A stretch of 21,222 nucleotides of DNA from Apostichopus californicus (GCA_020650975.1 JAIPMN010022977.1:1-21222), one strand, 5' to 3'; shown: positions 1-9,360, counted from the stretch's first letter. The notes: generated by a model from the sequence alone, not told the origin. Made by a program: numbers and translations.

Positions 1-65
1 AATATATATATATATGTAACTGAAATTTTAGTGAGTTGAAAAGTCGAGAACAGTGAAAAAACTTC

Positions 66-110
66 CAGCCTCCACCAGGATTCGAACCGGGCCTCCCCCT
101 TTAATGTGGA
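66..110 (-). repeat. tRNA-like fragment (B box), probable SINE remnant
   Basis: Read on the minus strand this stretch has GGTTCGAATCC, a perfect RNA polymerase III B box, inside a plausible T-arm with four of five stem pairs. The part that should hold the A box is lost in the AT-rich microsatellite that follows. It lies in the last intron of ARPC3. It is too incomplete to be a functional tRNA, so I read it as a decayed tRNA-derived SINE. Confidence 0.4.
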
Positions 111-112
111 TA

Positions 113-260
113 TTTATATATATATGTATATATATATATGTATCTATATATATACATATCTATATATATATATATATACATACACACACACCTAAATATA
201 GATATATATCTTTCTCTCTATATATATATATATATATAGATACATATAGATATATTTCAT
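113..260. repeat. TA/GATA-type microsatellite
   Basis: The tract consists of long (TA)n runs interrupted by GATA, CATA and CACA steps, inside the last ARPC3 intron just upstream of the acceptor. The open frame across it (Tyr/Ile-rich) is a by-product of the TA repeat and is not coding. Confidence 0.85.
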
Positions 261-319
261 ATAGTTTGTATTTATATGAAGACAGTTAAAAGTACTTATT
301 TGTGGTTGATTCTTTTCAG

Positions 320-477
320 ATCAAATGAGGGCATATCTGCAACAGATTCGACAAGAGACTGGCACACGGTTGGTCGAAAAAGTAATGGACCCTGCGACAA
401 ACAAACCAAGCAAATGGTGGATGTGTTTTGTAAAGAGAAAGTTTATGGATAAAAGTTTAGCTGCTCGAGGAATGTAG
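320..477 (+). CDS. ARPC3: Actin-related protein 2/3 complex subunit 3, terminal exon (partial gene)
   Basis: This is the last coding exon of the p21 subunit of the Arp2/3 complex, the seven-subunit cytoplasmic machine that nucleates branched actin filaments. The acceptor TTCTTTTCAG ends at 319. The exon starts in phase 1 (two bases complete a codon) and reads [14 protein letters not shown], then [18 protein letters not shown], ending in TAG at 475-477. The MRAYLQQ-RQETG, KPSKWW and CFVKR-FM-KSL strings match the strongly conserved C-terminus of animal ARPC3 as I remember the family. The ~52 residues seen are the final third; earlier exons lie off the left edge. The last residues (AARGM) differ from the vertebrate tail, which is normal for this end. 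I see no frameshift, so the exon looks intact. The gene runs tail to tail with ZNHIT3. Confidence 0.92.
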
Positions 478-977
478 GCATTTGATATTGTTTTTTTTTT
501 CGAGTCAGCCTTTTATTACTTAGTATAATGCATATAACGGTTTGGAGAAGAGTTCTTTATATCAGTGGAGACTGCAAATTGTCAAGGCTTTCATTATAAA
601 GAATGACAGAATACAATGTTTGAAAGTCACAAATCGTCAAGTATCTAGCTGATGAAAGACATTCCGTTAAACCTTAAAACACTCACAGACTTAATGACAC
701 GGGCATGTTAGATATCAAGAAAAGTAGTAAAATATGTAGAAGTATTTTGTTTGATTTTACTGTTTAAGCAACATGTTCTCCTCATTAATCAATTTAGTGC
801 TCTATTTTGACGTCACATATTGAGCTGGACAACTTATTTTGTATGAGATCAACTTCCTACCTCACAATATCCTATATGTTAAGGTATAGTTAGCTCTCTC
901 TAAAATTCCCATGAACGTTTGTCTTCCAAGCCTCTTGCACGGACTTGCATGACCAGTTCAAGTATTTAGTTCCTGAA
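478..977 (+). other. Probable ARPC3 3' UTR and flanking DNA
   Basis: This stretch directly follows the ARPC3 stop codon. It has a T-run, no open frame of note and no AATAAA. A TATAAA variant occurs near 593. The first standard AATAAA downstream is at 1556-1561, so the transcript may run through the SINE at 978-1213, or it may end early at a variant signal. Confidence 0.4.
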
Positions 978-1213
978 AAATGTTAGCTCAGTGGTTAACG
1001 CCGGTGCCTTTCATTCATAAGGTCCCGAGTTCGAGTCACTCCCAAGATTAATGTATGTCGTCCAGTTTACAGAGTTGTTGACAATTCATAATCTTGGACG
1101 TTAAATATGTATCTAAGAGACTGGCTTCGGTCAGCTTGCGGCTTTGATAAGCCAATGATGGCTTCTTTGCGAGTTTCTGCTTGCAGGAGGATCTAATATA
1201 CATACATACATAC
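978..1213 (+). repeat. tRNA-derived SINE with (ATAC)n tail
   Basis: The head has a tRNA-like A box (TTAGCTCAGTGGTTAACGCC, 983-1002) and a B box (GAGTTCGAGTCAC, about 1027-1039), at normal Pol III spacing. A ~150-bp tRNA-unrelated body follows, then a short ATACATACATAC tail ending near 1213. This is the standard layout of a SINE. It is not a working tRNA: the second half of the cloverleaf does not close. It lies in the 3' flank, or the long 3' UTR, of ARPC3. Confidence 0.75.
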
Positions 1214-1855
1214 TAAAGCATGACGATCGTTACGATCTGGAAGAATTGTTCTTTGGCTTATGGGGTGGTGTTGTATCTCGTATATTATAAGTTCCCGTAA
1301 ATGTAAATGACTGTTACACCTACACACTTGTCACTTCATGTTTGTATCTATGAACCACTCTGCTCTATTCTGTGCTTTATATCCTGTACTTTCCTGTCAT
1401 GACTTGAAGCACTCGCAATGTTGTTAGTATGAATATCCTGTTCCCTATTAGATCAAGGCTAGGAACTGTTCGTACTGTCAATGCCAAGCACGATAAGGAT
1501 GTACAGTATAGAGTGGTATTTAACATTGTAAAGTTTTCCCAAACTAGCTGGTAGGAATAAAAATGAGTTGCAGGCAGAAGCAACACCTTCAGAAGTATCT
1601 TAGAAATTTATTGATGATTTCTCCTTGGGATTCATTTTTTTCATGCGATAATTTACTTTTCTATTCCATTTTCAAGAAACGAAATGAGCAATTAAATAGA
1701 TTATCACAAATGATTTCCAGATTTGTTTCTCTTCATTAATAAACTAAGTTACCAAAGTTTATGTGTGACCACCTTTGACTATTCCCCAATGCCAGTTGAA
1801 AATCCTGTCTGTGCAACTTAAACTCAAGATACAGTGGCAGATTTCAGATCAGAGT
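1214..1855. other. Non-coding stretch with AATAAA at 1556-1561
   Basis: I find no gene here. The only marked signal is AATAAA at 1556-1561 on the plus strand, the first consensus polyadenylation signal after the ARPC3 stop. If it is used, it implies a 3' UTR of about 1.1 kb. Short minus-strand frames at 1377-1586 show no recognisable protein. Confidence 0.4.
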
Positions 1856-1918
1856 TAGGAAGGGGGGGTGAAGGGAGAGGATGAAGGGAGGGGATGAAGG
1901 GAGGGGGGTGAGGGGAGG
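1856..1918 (+). repeat. Polypurine G-rich tandem repeat
   Basis: An almost pure G/A tract repeats a 14-bp GATGAAGGGAGGGG-like unit several times. The G-runs could form a G-quadruplex, and the polypurine strand could form a triplex. No gene is present. Confidence 0.75.
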
Positions 1919-2281
1919 ATTCAAAGCTTCAGTTGATATTGAAATTACAACTGACATACCAGAGCATAAAAAAACATTGGTTAATAGTATGGAATGAACG
2001 GGGATGTAGCATGCTAAATATTTGTCCACTATGTATCTTATAATATGACGTAAAATAGGTTTGTGGCCAACGTTTAGTGCCTGAAAAGTCCAAAAGGAGG
2101 TTTTTCTTTGGGGGGGGGGGCGGTAAAAGCAAGGTCTCTCCGGGATTCATCCCTGGTATGTGATTGTTGGAAGTAAACTGAAATTTGACAGATGGATTGT
2201 TCAACTTCAATATTCCCAGGGATCTCTCACTGCCTGCAGGCTTTGAGGTCATCATGGTGCATTATGAACTGATGATGCACA

Positions 2282-2643
2282 TTAAGGGGTGTGAAGACTA
2301 GGGCAAAAAGAAACGTCTAATGCCGGTTATCTGACCTAGTTTCGAATGAGGCATAACAGAAGTGTTAGACATCACCATCAATCCCAGAAAATACACACAC
2401 ACAGCTTGCTACCATCGGTAATTAGACACTAGTGTACATACAGCTGCGGTCAATTCCCACAGCACAGTGTACAAACAAAACAGCGATGGACATCTCAGGT
2501 CCAGCTAAAGATAACAAGGTATCACGATTCATTACTGTACTGTCTGCATTTTGTAGCGACACAAACAAAACGTCCCTTGCAAGCGACGGAAAGTTAACTC
2601 AGATGCCCACACACGGTTTTGGGCCAGTATTCAATGCCTTTAA
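2282..2643 (+). mobile_element. TTAA-flanked inverted-repeat element (MITE-like), copy 1
   Basis: The element runs from TTAA at 2282-2285 to TTAA at 2640-2643 (362 bp). The 5' end TTAAGGGGTGTGAAGACTAG matches the reverse complement of the 3' end (TTAAAGGCATTGAATACTGG) at most positions, so it has imperfect terminal inverted repeats inside a TTAA duplication. TTAA targets are typical of piggyBac and Kolobok DNA transposons. There is no transposase frame; the 74-residue open frame at 2432-2656 is shared only because the copies are related. A second copy lies at 5071-5445 in the same orientation. Confidence 0.7.
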
Positions 2644-3225
2644 GGGCCAATGGTAGTTTGTAAAAAGCTTTGCTTTTCTAGTTGATGTAAACTTAAAATG
2701 TTAAAGCATTGAGTTGTCTGTTAGCTGTGTTTTGAATTCCAAGGCTTCATTGAAATGCAAGTTATGTTTTAAGAATATTATCTTCATCTGTGGATTGAGA
2801 AGTACATTTCATTTCAAAAAGGCACACATCTTTGCAACTAATTTGCCATGATGATGTCACTCACTATACTGTTTGCAGGATATCACCAAACTTTTAAATT
2901 GCAAGAAATCCCACGTTCAACATCCACATTCCCAAACTCGGGACATTAAGACTATAGCCACCAAGAGTTAACTTTACATATTAATGGTTCAGGTTAAATT
3001 GGTAGTTCCATATCAAAGTAAACTTTTATAGAGTTAGATGCCATTAAACAGCCAATTCAAAAACATTCAAACCTTGATTAACAGTAATTGATATACTTGG
3101 GGGAAGGTGTAATCCTGTCAATGAACTGTCTATTAAACATCCTTCCCTCACTTTGTCATCTGTCTTGGCACCATAGCCCACCATCCTTTCTCTTTGTCCA
3201 TCCCTTCTCATCATCTCCTTGTGGG
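2644..3225. other. Non-coding intergenic stretch
   Basis: Between the TTAA element and the SINE I see AT-rich single-copy-looking DNA with no convincing exon, RNA gene or repeat. Confidence 0.5.
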
Positions 3226-3520
3226 CATTGTGGTCAAGGCAGTGGACTTGTGATCTAAGGATTACAGGTTCGAGCCCTGGCCAGATCATTGTGTTGTGTC
3301 CTTGTGCAAGGCACTTTATCTCTATTGCCTCTCTTCACCCAGGTGTATAAATGGGGACTTGCGAGGTGATTTGTAAAAATAGTTGCGTGCGCCGGTTTGT
3401 GGCTGCACCCTATGGGAAGTCCCCCAGGGGACACGTGTTACCAATGACCAAGGTTAAGTACAGCGCGGCGAGACTTTATTGTAAGTTGCGCTATATAAGA
3501 ACTGTTAATTATTATTATTG
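3226..3520 (+). repeat. tRNA-derived SINE (family B), internally deleted copy
   Basis: The B box GGTTCGAGCCC is at 3267-3277. The body matches the SINE at 15907-16282 closely (TCTAAGGATTACAG, GTGCCGGTTTGTGGCTGCACC and more). The copy ends in GCGCTATATAAGAAC and a (TTA)n tail at 3487-3520. Compared with the other copy it lacks about 9 bp in the A-box region, between two AAG triplets, and about 70 bp after the ACACGTG segment. The A-box loss should make it unable to promote its own transcription. Confidence 0.8.
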
Positions 3521-3626
3521 ATTCCCCAGTCCCTTTCTGGCAACTATTTGTGATCAATGCACAATCATGTCTATCATGCCAAGGTTTGTAAAAAACTCTT
3601 CATACAGGTCAGTAAAAATGTAATAT

Positions 3627-3640
3627 TTTATTTATTTATT
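3627..3640 (-). promoter_or_regulatory. Tandem AATAAA, candidate ZNHIT3 polyadenylation signal
   Basis: On the minus strand this reads AATAAATAAATAAA, the first AATAAA met downstream of the ZNHIT3 stop codon at 4698. If it is used, the ZNHIT3 3' UTR is about 1.1 kb. No nearer AATAAA or ATTAAA was found on that strand. Confidence 0.4.
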
Positions 3641-4697
3641 TTCTTCAATCTTCTACTTTTGAAAATATCATTTTCACAAACATACAAAAATATTTACAAA
3701 GGAATAAGAACTATAAAACAGTATTTACAAATGGCATCTTCATAAAGACTCCTTTTGGCAACACCAAATACATCTCACTGAATGGTTACGCATAACTGTG
3801 ATATAGAACTGAAAATAAGTAACTTCCAACAGGAAGATTATAGACCCAACAGGAAACTGAACTAAATATTCATTTGGAATTCCAAGAGTCCAGTATATAT
3901 TAGAAAGTTCATTTTGTGAACAGTTGACCAATTTATCACCACTGAGCTATCATAACAAATTGGAGAGGTCAACAAATGTTAAACAGGAACCACCTCCAAA
4001 TAGCAATTGTGCACAGATGACAAAAAGGAATACTTCAGAGAAAGTTTTGTGTAACAGAGATAAGTCCCTTCATTCAACAAATCAAATATTACCAGAAGAT
4101 GAACTTCAAGCAAGGTATGACAACTTCCTTCAAGAGAATCATATATCATTGAATAATTTAGTTCTCAATTGTTTGTGAAGCTATTTGAAATCTACTGAAT
4201 TTTTCTTTCTATACAAATACTATGGTTCAGTTCTAATAAGAACCACCCCCCCCCCCCTTACCTCACCAAAGAAAAAAGAGCCTGTTGTACATCCCTGCAT
4301 TTGTGTAACTATTTTGCAATCCCAGACTACTTAATCCCTGTGCAGTATGTCCTTCAGTTGCTGGTTACACTCAAGAACCTAGGTTGTTGTTGAGCTGCAT
4401 AGAAATATGAAATAAATATGGATTGCACTGTTTTCTTTAAAAGAACTGAAATTCTTAGAATGCATTAATTGACACCCTACATAATTTTGTTCTATTTCTT
4501 TAGTAAGAATATGACAGTGATAGTCCTGTGCTGTTGCCATCTTTGTTTCAAAATGTCCTGGTTACACCAACAAGAAGGTACACATCAAATGCCTCCTGGT
4601 TATGTCTTTCTTTCCATGCACCTCAGTCCAAGGAACCCCCCCCCCCACCTCCCCTCCACAACCACAACACAACCCAAGAAAATAGAGAAAAAACAAG
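3641..4697 (-). other. Probable ZNHIT3 3' UTR or flank
   Basis: This stretch lies between the ZNHIT3 stop and the candidate poly(A) signal. It holds C-runs at 4244-4257 and 4638-4648. A plus-strand open frame of 84 codons (3924-4178, preceded by GAACAG) begins with TTG, has no recognised domain and no partner exon, so I do not call it a gene. Confidence 0.4.
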
Positions 4698-6997
4698 TCA
4701 AAACTGAAGTAGTTCAAATTCTTTCACTTCTACAAAAGTTTCCGTTGGTCCGGGAGACCTGTCATCGTCACTATCGGATTCCACAAGAGCTAGACAGGCA
4801 TCAGCAAATTCCACAAATATTGGTTCTTTCATGGCATTCTCCATGCCTTTCTCTTTGTCTTCACTTGAATCAATGAATGTCAACATCTGCCGTAAATGTG
4901 GATTTGTCAGAAGCGTCTTAATTTTGTCAGAGTCGGCTGTTAAAAAAAAAAAAAAAACATGATATATGAGTCTTTATGAGTTTTAATTATGGTAGCCTTT
5001 ACAGTATGTAACTAGCGACATATGAAACAAATCACTGTGAAATTACGATCAATCGCTGGTATTGAACCAATTAAAGGGTGTGAAGACTCGCGCAAAAAGA
5101 AACTTCTAATGCCGGTAATCTGACCTAGTTTCAAATGAGGTGTAACAGAAGTGTTAGACACCACCATCGATCACAGAAAATACACACACTCAGCTTGCTA
5201 CCATCGGTATTTAGACACTAGTGTATAGTCAGTACATACAGCTGTGGTCAATACCCACAGCACAGTGTACAAACAATACAGCGATGGACATCTCAGGTCC
5301 AGCTAAAGATAACAAGGTATCATGTTTCATTACTGCACTGTCTGCATTTTGTAGCGACACAAACAAAACGTCACTTGCAAGCAACGGAAAGTTAACTTTT
5401 TCAGATGGCCGCACGCGGTTTGGGACGAGTCTTCAATGCCTTTAAATGCTCATTTCTCCTACTACAGTAAGATATTGGAAGCTAATCTGTCTGATCATGA
5501 GAGTACTTATATATGATTATCTCTCCACAGACAATCACCGACTGTTTGCAAAAGGTAAAGGAATCCAAAAGGCACATGAGATCAAATGGAAATATTTCCA
5601 CTGTTTAATAAGTTCACAGATATTTTCTAACTTTTGGCAACAGGGCTTTTGACATCAACACTTATAAGTATGAGACTGATAAAACAAGACAGTACGAGCC
5701 ATGTTACAATTTAAGTACAAAAGTTTTATAATTACCTAAGAGATCCAATTTGTCTTTGCTTAACCTGTCATCTTCATCATTGTACTTTTGCCAGGTGTCA
5801 GTTACAGCTGAAAGCAAGTTGGAAAGTAGTATGACACATGAATCATGAAGAAGAAGAAGGGGAAAAAAGCAGAAAGCAAAATGTAAGGTTTGACACCTAA
5901 CACCTAAAATGAAATAATTTAATTTAAAATGCCATTTCTTGAAATGACCACAAAAGTCACCCTCGTTTACAAGGATCTATGTTATCTTCCATCCGTCTGG
6001 AAAACTGATGTGATGATGTCATGATGATTAAAAGTTATATGATTACCTTCCCTCACAGCTGGTTGATCACACAGGTATGGCTTACATACCCACTGCTTCA
6101 ATTCATTACAACTACATGAATCTCCATACCATGTACTCATAAAATTCAACTCTGATTCTCCCACACTAGTTGTACCTTCCATCAAGTAAAAGACATGTTT
6201 TCTTCTTGCATTAGACATTTCCCTATCAAATTCTGTAATGACATTGGATGTGTTATCAATTTATTGAAGTGTGGGACATATAAATCGTCCTTCTGAAGTT
6301 ACCTGCTACGCTTCCTGGTGTACTTGCTGTGTGTGTTGCAGCTGTTCCCTCTTCTATGCCCTTTGCTTTCACAGGGCTCACATCATCAGATCCTTTTGGC
6401 ATCTGATCAGTAGGCTTGATGATACCACTCTGCATATCTTCTTTCAATTTGTTATAGCAATTTAAACCACAGCTATAGAGAAATACAGAAAAGTTTAATT
6501 AAATTATTTTCAAACTCTCCGATTTATCAAGGAATGAACAAAGCATATATCAGACAAGGCATTCGCATGCCTCAGAGATTTATACTAGTGGTAGGGAAAC
6601 AACATTTCCAACATGTGTAAGTTTGATTGATTTAATCACAACAAATAAATAGGGTTTGAAGAGAATAAGGAAATGAATGAATAATCTCTGGAAACCATGG
6701 TCATGGTGTCTTTTGCTTAAATCTGTACTGGAATCTGATCGCAAGAACAGTGTGTCTGGGTGTTTGACGTTATGTGAGCCTAACTGTACTAGGCTAGGCC
6801 TACTACTACCAATACTAACGAGTAACGTAATTATAATAATAAATACTAGTTATACTAGGCGGAGAAGAAGAACATTGAATATGGTTGAAAATAACTCACT
6901 ATCGCAATTGAGTTTTGGGGCATTTATACTTAGATTGTTCCTTGCAGTGCCAACAAACCGTATCTTTTGGTGTGGTCACCGTTTTGATTTTTGACAT
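4698..6997 (-). CDS. ZNHIT3: Zinc finger HIT domain-containing protein 3
   Basis: ZNHIT3 (yeast Hit1) works with NUFIP1 and the R2TP machinery to assemble box C/D snoRNPs in the nucleus. Coding exons on the minus strand are 6997-6900, 6472-6303, (6232-6047, doubtful), 5807-5736 and 4936-4698, all with AG/GT ends and matching phases. The N-terminus (MSKIKTV) reaches the HIT finger at once: CWHC, KYKCPK, then YCGLNC across the first junction. A low-complexity linker follows, then the diagnostic C-terminus TNPHLRQM and MKEPIFVEFADACL, which matches the vertebrate NPHLRQLM and MQEPLFVEFADCCL blocks. Length is 192 residues without the doubtful exon, or 254 with it; the human protein is about 155. 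Three of the eight usual zinc ligands are replaced. The start at 6997 puts the finger at the N-terminus, as in relatives; the frame also stays open upstream to 7267. Confidence 0.88.
5071..5445 (+). mobile_element. TTAA-flanked inverted-repeat element (MITE-like), copy 2
   Basis: The copy runs from TTAA at 5071-5074 to TTAA at 5442-5445 (375 bp), inside the last intron of ZNHIT3. The 5' end TTAAAGGGTGTGAAGACTCG and the reverse complement of the 3' end (TTAAAGGCATTGAAGACTCG) agree at 17 of 20 positions, so the termini are better preserved than in copy 1. The interior is highly similar to 2282-2643 throughout, with a few small indels (for example ~8 extra bases near 5226). It has no transposase and must have moved by enzymes supplied in trans. 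Confidence 0.78.
5446..5735. other. ZNHIT3 last-intron remainder
   Basis: This is intronic DNA between the TTAA element and the 72-nt exon. I see no further element or exon. Confidence 0.5.
6047..6232 (-). CDS. ZNHIT3: Candidate cassette exon of ZNHIT3
   Basis: This is an open stretch of exactly 186 nt on the minus strand, bounded by CATTACAG and GAAG/GTAATC. It starts and ends in phase 1, so including or skipping it keeps the ZNHIT3 frame. It would encode about 62 residues, including CSCNELKQWVCKPYLC, with four cysteines. The polypyrimidine tract before the acceptor is poor, and the residues match nothing I know in ZNHIT3. Exons 2 and 4 join in frame without it and give a more usual protein, so it may be a lineage-specific alternative exon or a chance open frame. 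Confidence 0.35.
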
Positions 6998-7267
6998 ATT
7001 TGACCAAAAGTATGTGCCATTGACTAGACGTGCGTAACCCTCGTTGACAAAAGTTGTCGTGCAACTGATATAACCTATAGACTTAGCACAGTTAGCCGAA
7101 ATATCAGTGGTCATATGGAACGCTAATCTGCCGGAATCAATAAGAGAAAATATGGTGGGACATGCAGATAGTATGTTTGCCCAAGGCGGGTCATACCATG
7201 AAATGATGGCATTGATCAGGGAATGAGCCTGAGAGCCGAGTTTATCAGTCATTTCAATTACAAGCAT
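6998..7267 (-). other. In-frame upstream extension of the ZNHIT3 reading frame
   Basis: The frame of ZNHIT3 exon 1 stays open upstream for a further 90 codons, with ATGs at 7267 and 7252 and others closer in. I recognise no domain, and the usual family N-terminus begins only a few residues before the first zinc ligand. It is most likely 5' UTR and promoter DNA that is open by chance; an N-terminally extended form cannot be excluded. Confidence 0.3.
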
Positions 7268-8565
7268 AGGGTCGCGAGGACTAAATTTTAATTAAATAGT
7301 CAAGTTGGTATTTTACAGCTAGCGTTTATAGTTTGCATTACGCTCAGTTTATATCTATCAAAGGTGGGAATAAGGTTGGTCTCTTCATATATTACACATC
7401 AACTGACAGCTGCAGCAACAATCATTGTATTGAATTCAATTGACAGCATTTATATTGGTTAGTTAGTGTAACTGCTATACACATGAACGGGCAAATAGGC
7501 CTACTAAACTTACATTTCAAATTTCAGTACATAAGAGTAGTAGAAGGTGTTATAGATAACACATAGAAATGTGAAAAGCTAGATGCTGAGGTGGATAAGA
7601 TGAGACATTTTAAGTTTGGAGTTTTAATCCTATATTTTCGACTACATTTTCTCAGAATGTCGACAATTTTGAAAGTAAAAAAAAAGGAGAAGAAGATTCC
7701 TCAACATTTGACTATATGTTTTCTCAGAATTTCGACCATTTCCTCGAAATTCCCACTATTTAATCCAACTTTTTATCGGATTTAGGAGGTTTATGACGAA
7801 ATTTCTACATAAATGTTTAAGCCTTGACCTTTTTTAATAGAGAATTTGACTGAGTTTTTCGAGTTTTTACGGTAGAAATGTGTATGATTTATTTAATTAC
7901 AATTAATAACACTTTTCAAGTTATTATTGGGTCTGTGTGCGCCCGTTCCCCACACAGAGACAATCGGATGCGCGTTCGTGATCTGATGTAGTCGGAAACG
8001 GGTAACTTCAAATTCTCGCACGGTATATCCATAATCCCAGCATTATCCATAGTGCGTATGGCGTCCTATAGATACCGTGACTGAAACGACTTGAGCAAGT
8101 TGACGTAATGAGAATTTCGAAATACTGTACCGATAAAATATTTGTTTACAAACAGGCTTATTGTAGTTGTACCAGCTGAGTGTGTGACCTCCATCTACAC
8201 GAGGATTTGTGAGAAAATCTGGAAACTGAGTGATGTTAAAATTGGTAGTGCCAATTATAAGGCGCATAAAGGTTTTGATATTATTGTCAATGCCAACTCA
8301 AATCTTTTAAGTTTAGGATATTGCCGAGAACGGGCGTAGCCTACCAACATAGGCCTAACATTTAGACCTGACAGTTATTAAGCTAAGCATACGTAATAAT
8401 ATAGTAAGTGAGTTTCAGTATAATAGACTAAGGCTTATGCTTATCTGAACGGAGTGTAGACCTAAGGTAGGATAATATTAATTTTGTACGGTTGTATACC
8501 TCTGTTGGCAGATGTACAGGTACAGATGAAACCAACAATGTGGCAAATTAGTATAATAATAGGCC
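7268..8565. other. Head-to-head intergenic region, ZNHIT3 / SAM gene
   Basis: This must contain the promoters of both divergent genes and the unseen first, non-coding exon of the SAM gene. CpG-richer DNA at about 7930-8060 stands out from the AT-rich surroundings and is my best guess for a promoter or first exon. A degenerate ~70-bp duplication (7635-7672 and 7706-7745, sharing TTTTCTCAGAAT-TCGAC) is present. I cannot place a transcription start. Confidence 0.35.
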
Positions 8566-8824
8566 GTGGCTATTCTTACGACTAGTCGTAACAATTATCT
8601 ATAAACTATTCTTACGACATCGGCGAATTCATGCGCAGTAAAGTAAATAAAGCAACTGCGCGTGTAGTAGGGGTAACTCTAACCCTAAAACCTAACCCAT
8701 AACCTAACCCTAACCGGAAATTATTGTTACTCATGGTCGTAAAAATAGTACTCCTGGTTGTAAAATAGCAACTGCGCATGCGTAATCGGAAATTATTCTT
8801 AGGACTCGTCGTAAGAATAGCCAC
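8566..8824. mobile_element. 259-bp inverted-repeat element with telomere-like core
   Basis: The 26-bp ends (8566-8591 and 8799-8824) are inverted copies differing at two positions, beginning GTGGCTATTCTTACGAC. Part of this motif recurs inside (CTATTCTTACGAC near 8607). The middle (about 8674-8715) is a run of degenerate TAACCC/CCTAAC units like telomere repeat. Both flanks of the core carry AACTGCGC, one within TGCGCATGCGTA at 8773-8784, which resembles an NRF1 site. No clear target-site duplication is visible and there is no coding capacity, so I call it a MITE-like element of unknown superfamily. Confidence 0.6.
8674..8715 (+). repeat. Interstitial telomere-like repeat (TAACCC variants)
   Basis: About six or seven units of TAACCC/CTAACCC with one-base variants. 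The degeneracy and the position inside an inverted-repeat element argue for spread with that element, not for a chromosome end or fusion point. Confidence 0.65.
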
Positions 8825-9340
8825 TTTGATAATAATAATTACTAGAAAAGTGATAGGCCTAATATAGTAACTGTAAACCCTTTTGATGGTCTAGCCCAAT
8901 GCAACGTCATAAACATTCCTCTATACTATAGGCTCTAATCTAGCCTAACTTGACTGTTTAAACTAACCTTTACCAGTACACTGGCTGTCATAAGCTGTGG
9001 TTCATTAGTTTGTATGATAGGATTTGCTTTTGTATATGAGGAATGTAATAATTTGGTACAATTGTAGAATACCTTGCCTTTCATAAGGTATTGTATTCGG
9101 ATGGAGTAGTCAAAATGATTTAACTTCTCCACTGTGATTCTGACTTCAGTTAAAAAGTATTCTACCCCTAAATATAAATGATTTCTGCACTGCGACTCTG
9201 ACTCCCAGAAAAATTACCCTGTTAGGAAATACTAACTTTCGCGACCTCCACCCCAACCAAAAATAAATAAATGTGGGGGCTCTTCTATAATTATTCTGAC
9301 AATCATGTCACCCTGTTTCTATTTAACATATTTTCCACAG
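8825..9340. other. Upstream intron of the SAM gene
   Basis: The DNA is AT-rich, with no exon seen. It ends in the acceptor TTTTCCACAG (9331-9340), which implies that an earlier, non-coding exon exists upstream. Confidence 0.5.
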
Positions 9341-9351
9341 AAACATCAGCC

Positions 9352-9360
9352 ATGGCATGA
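9352..9360 (+). promoter_or_regulatory. Two-codon upstream ORF
   Basis: ATG GCA TGA lies 31 nt before the main ATG in the same exon, with GCC before the ATG as in a good Kozak context. A two-codon upstream ORF could lower initiation at 9392 or favour re-initiation. It does not overlap the main frame. Confidence 0.4.

Noticed and set aside
53-289. 78-codon open frame rich in Tyr and Ile
   Set aside because: It reads through a TA microsatellite and a SINE remnant in the last ARPC3 intron.
978-1050. A functional tRNA gene
   Set aside because: A and B boxes are good, but the acceptor and T stems do not close and a SINE body with ATAC tail follows.
3924-4178. 84-codon plus-strand open frame preceded by GAACAG, as a possible exon
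   Set aside because: It starts with TTG and not ATG, has no recognisable domain, no matching upstream exon on the plus strand, and lies in the probable ZNHIT3 3' UTR.
2432-5445. Similar 74-codon open frames at 2432-2656 and 5221-5445 as a duplicated gene
   Set aside because: Both lie inside the two TTAA-flanked repeat copies; the shared peptide follows from the repeat being duplicated, and there is no conserved start context or domain.
8674-8715. Chromosome end or fusion point marked by telomere repeats
   Set aside because: The units are few and degenerate, and they sit within an inverted-repeat element, with genes on both sides.
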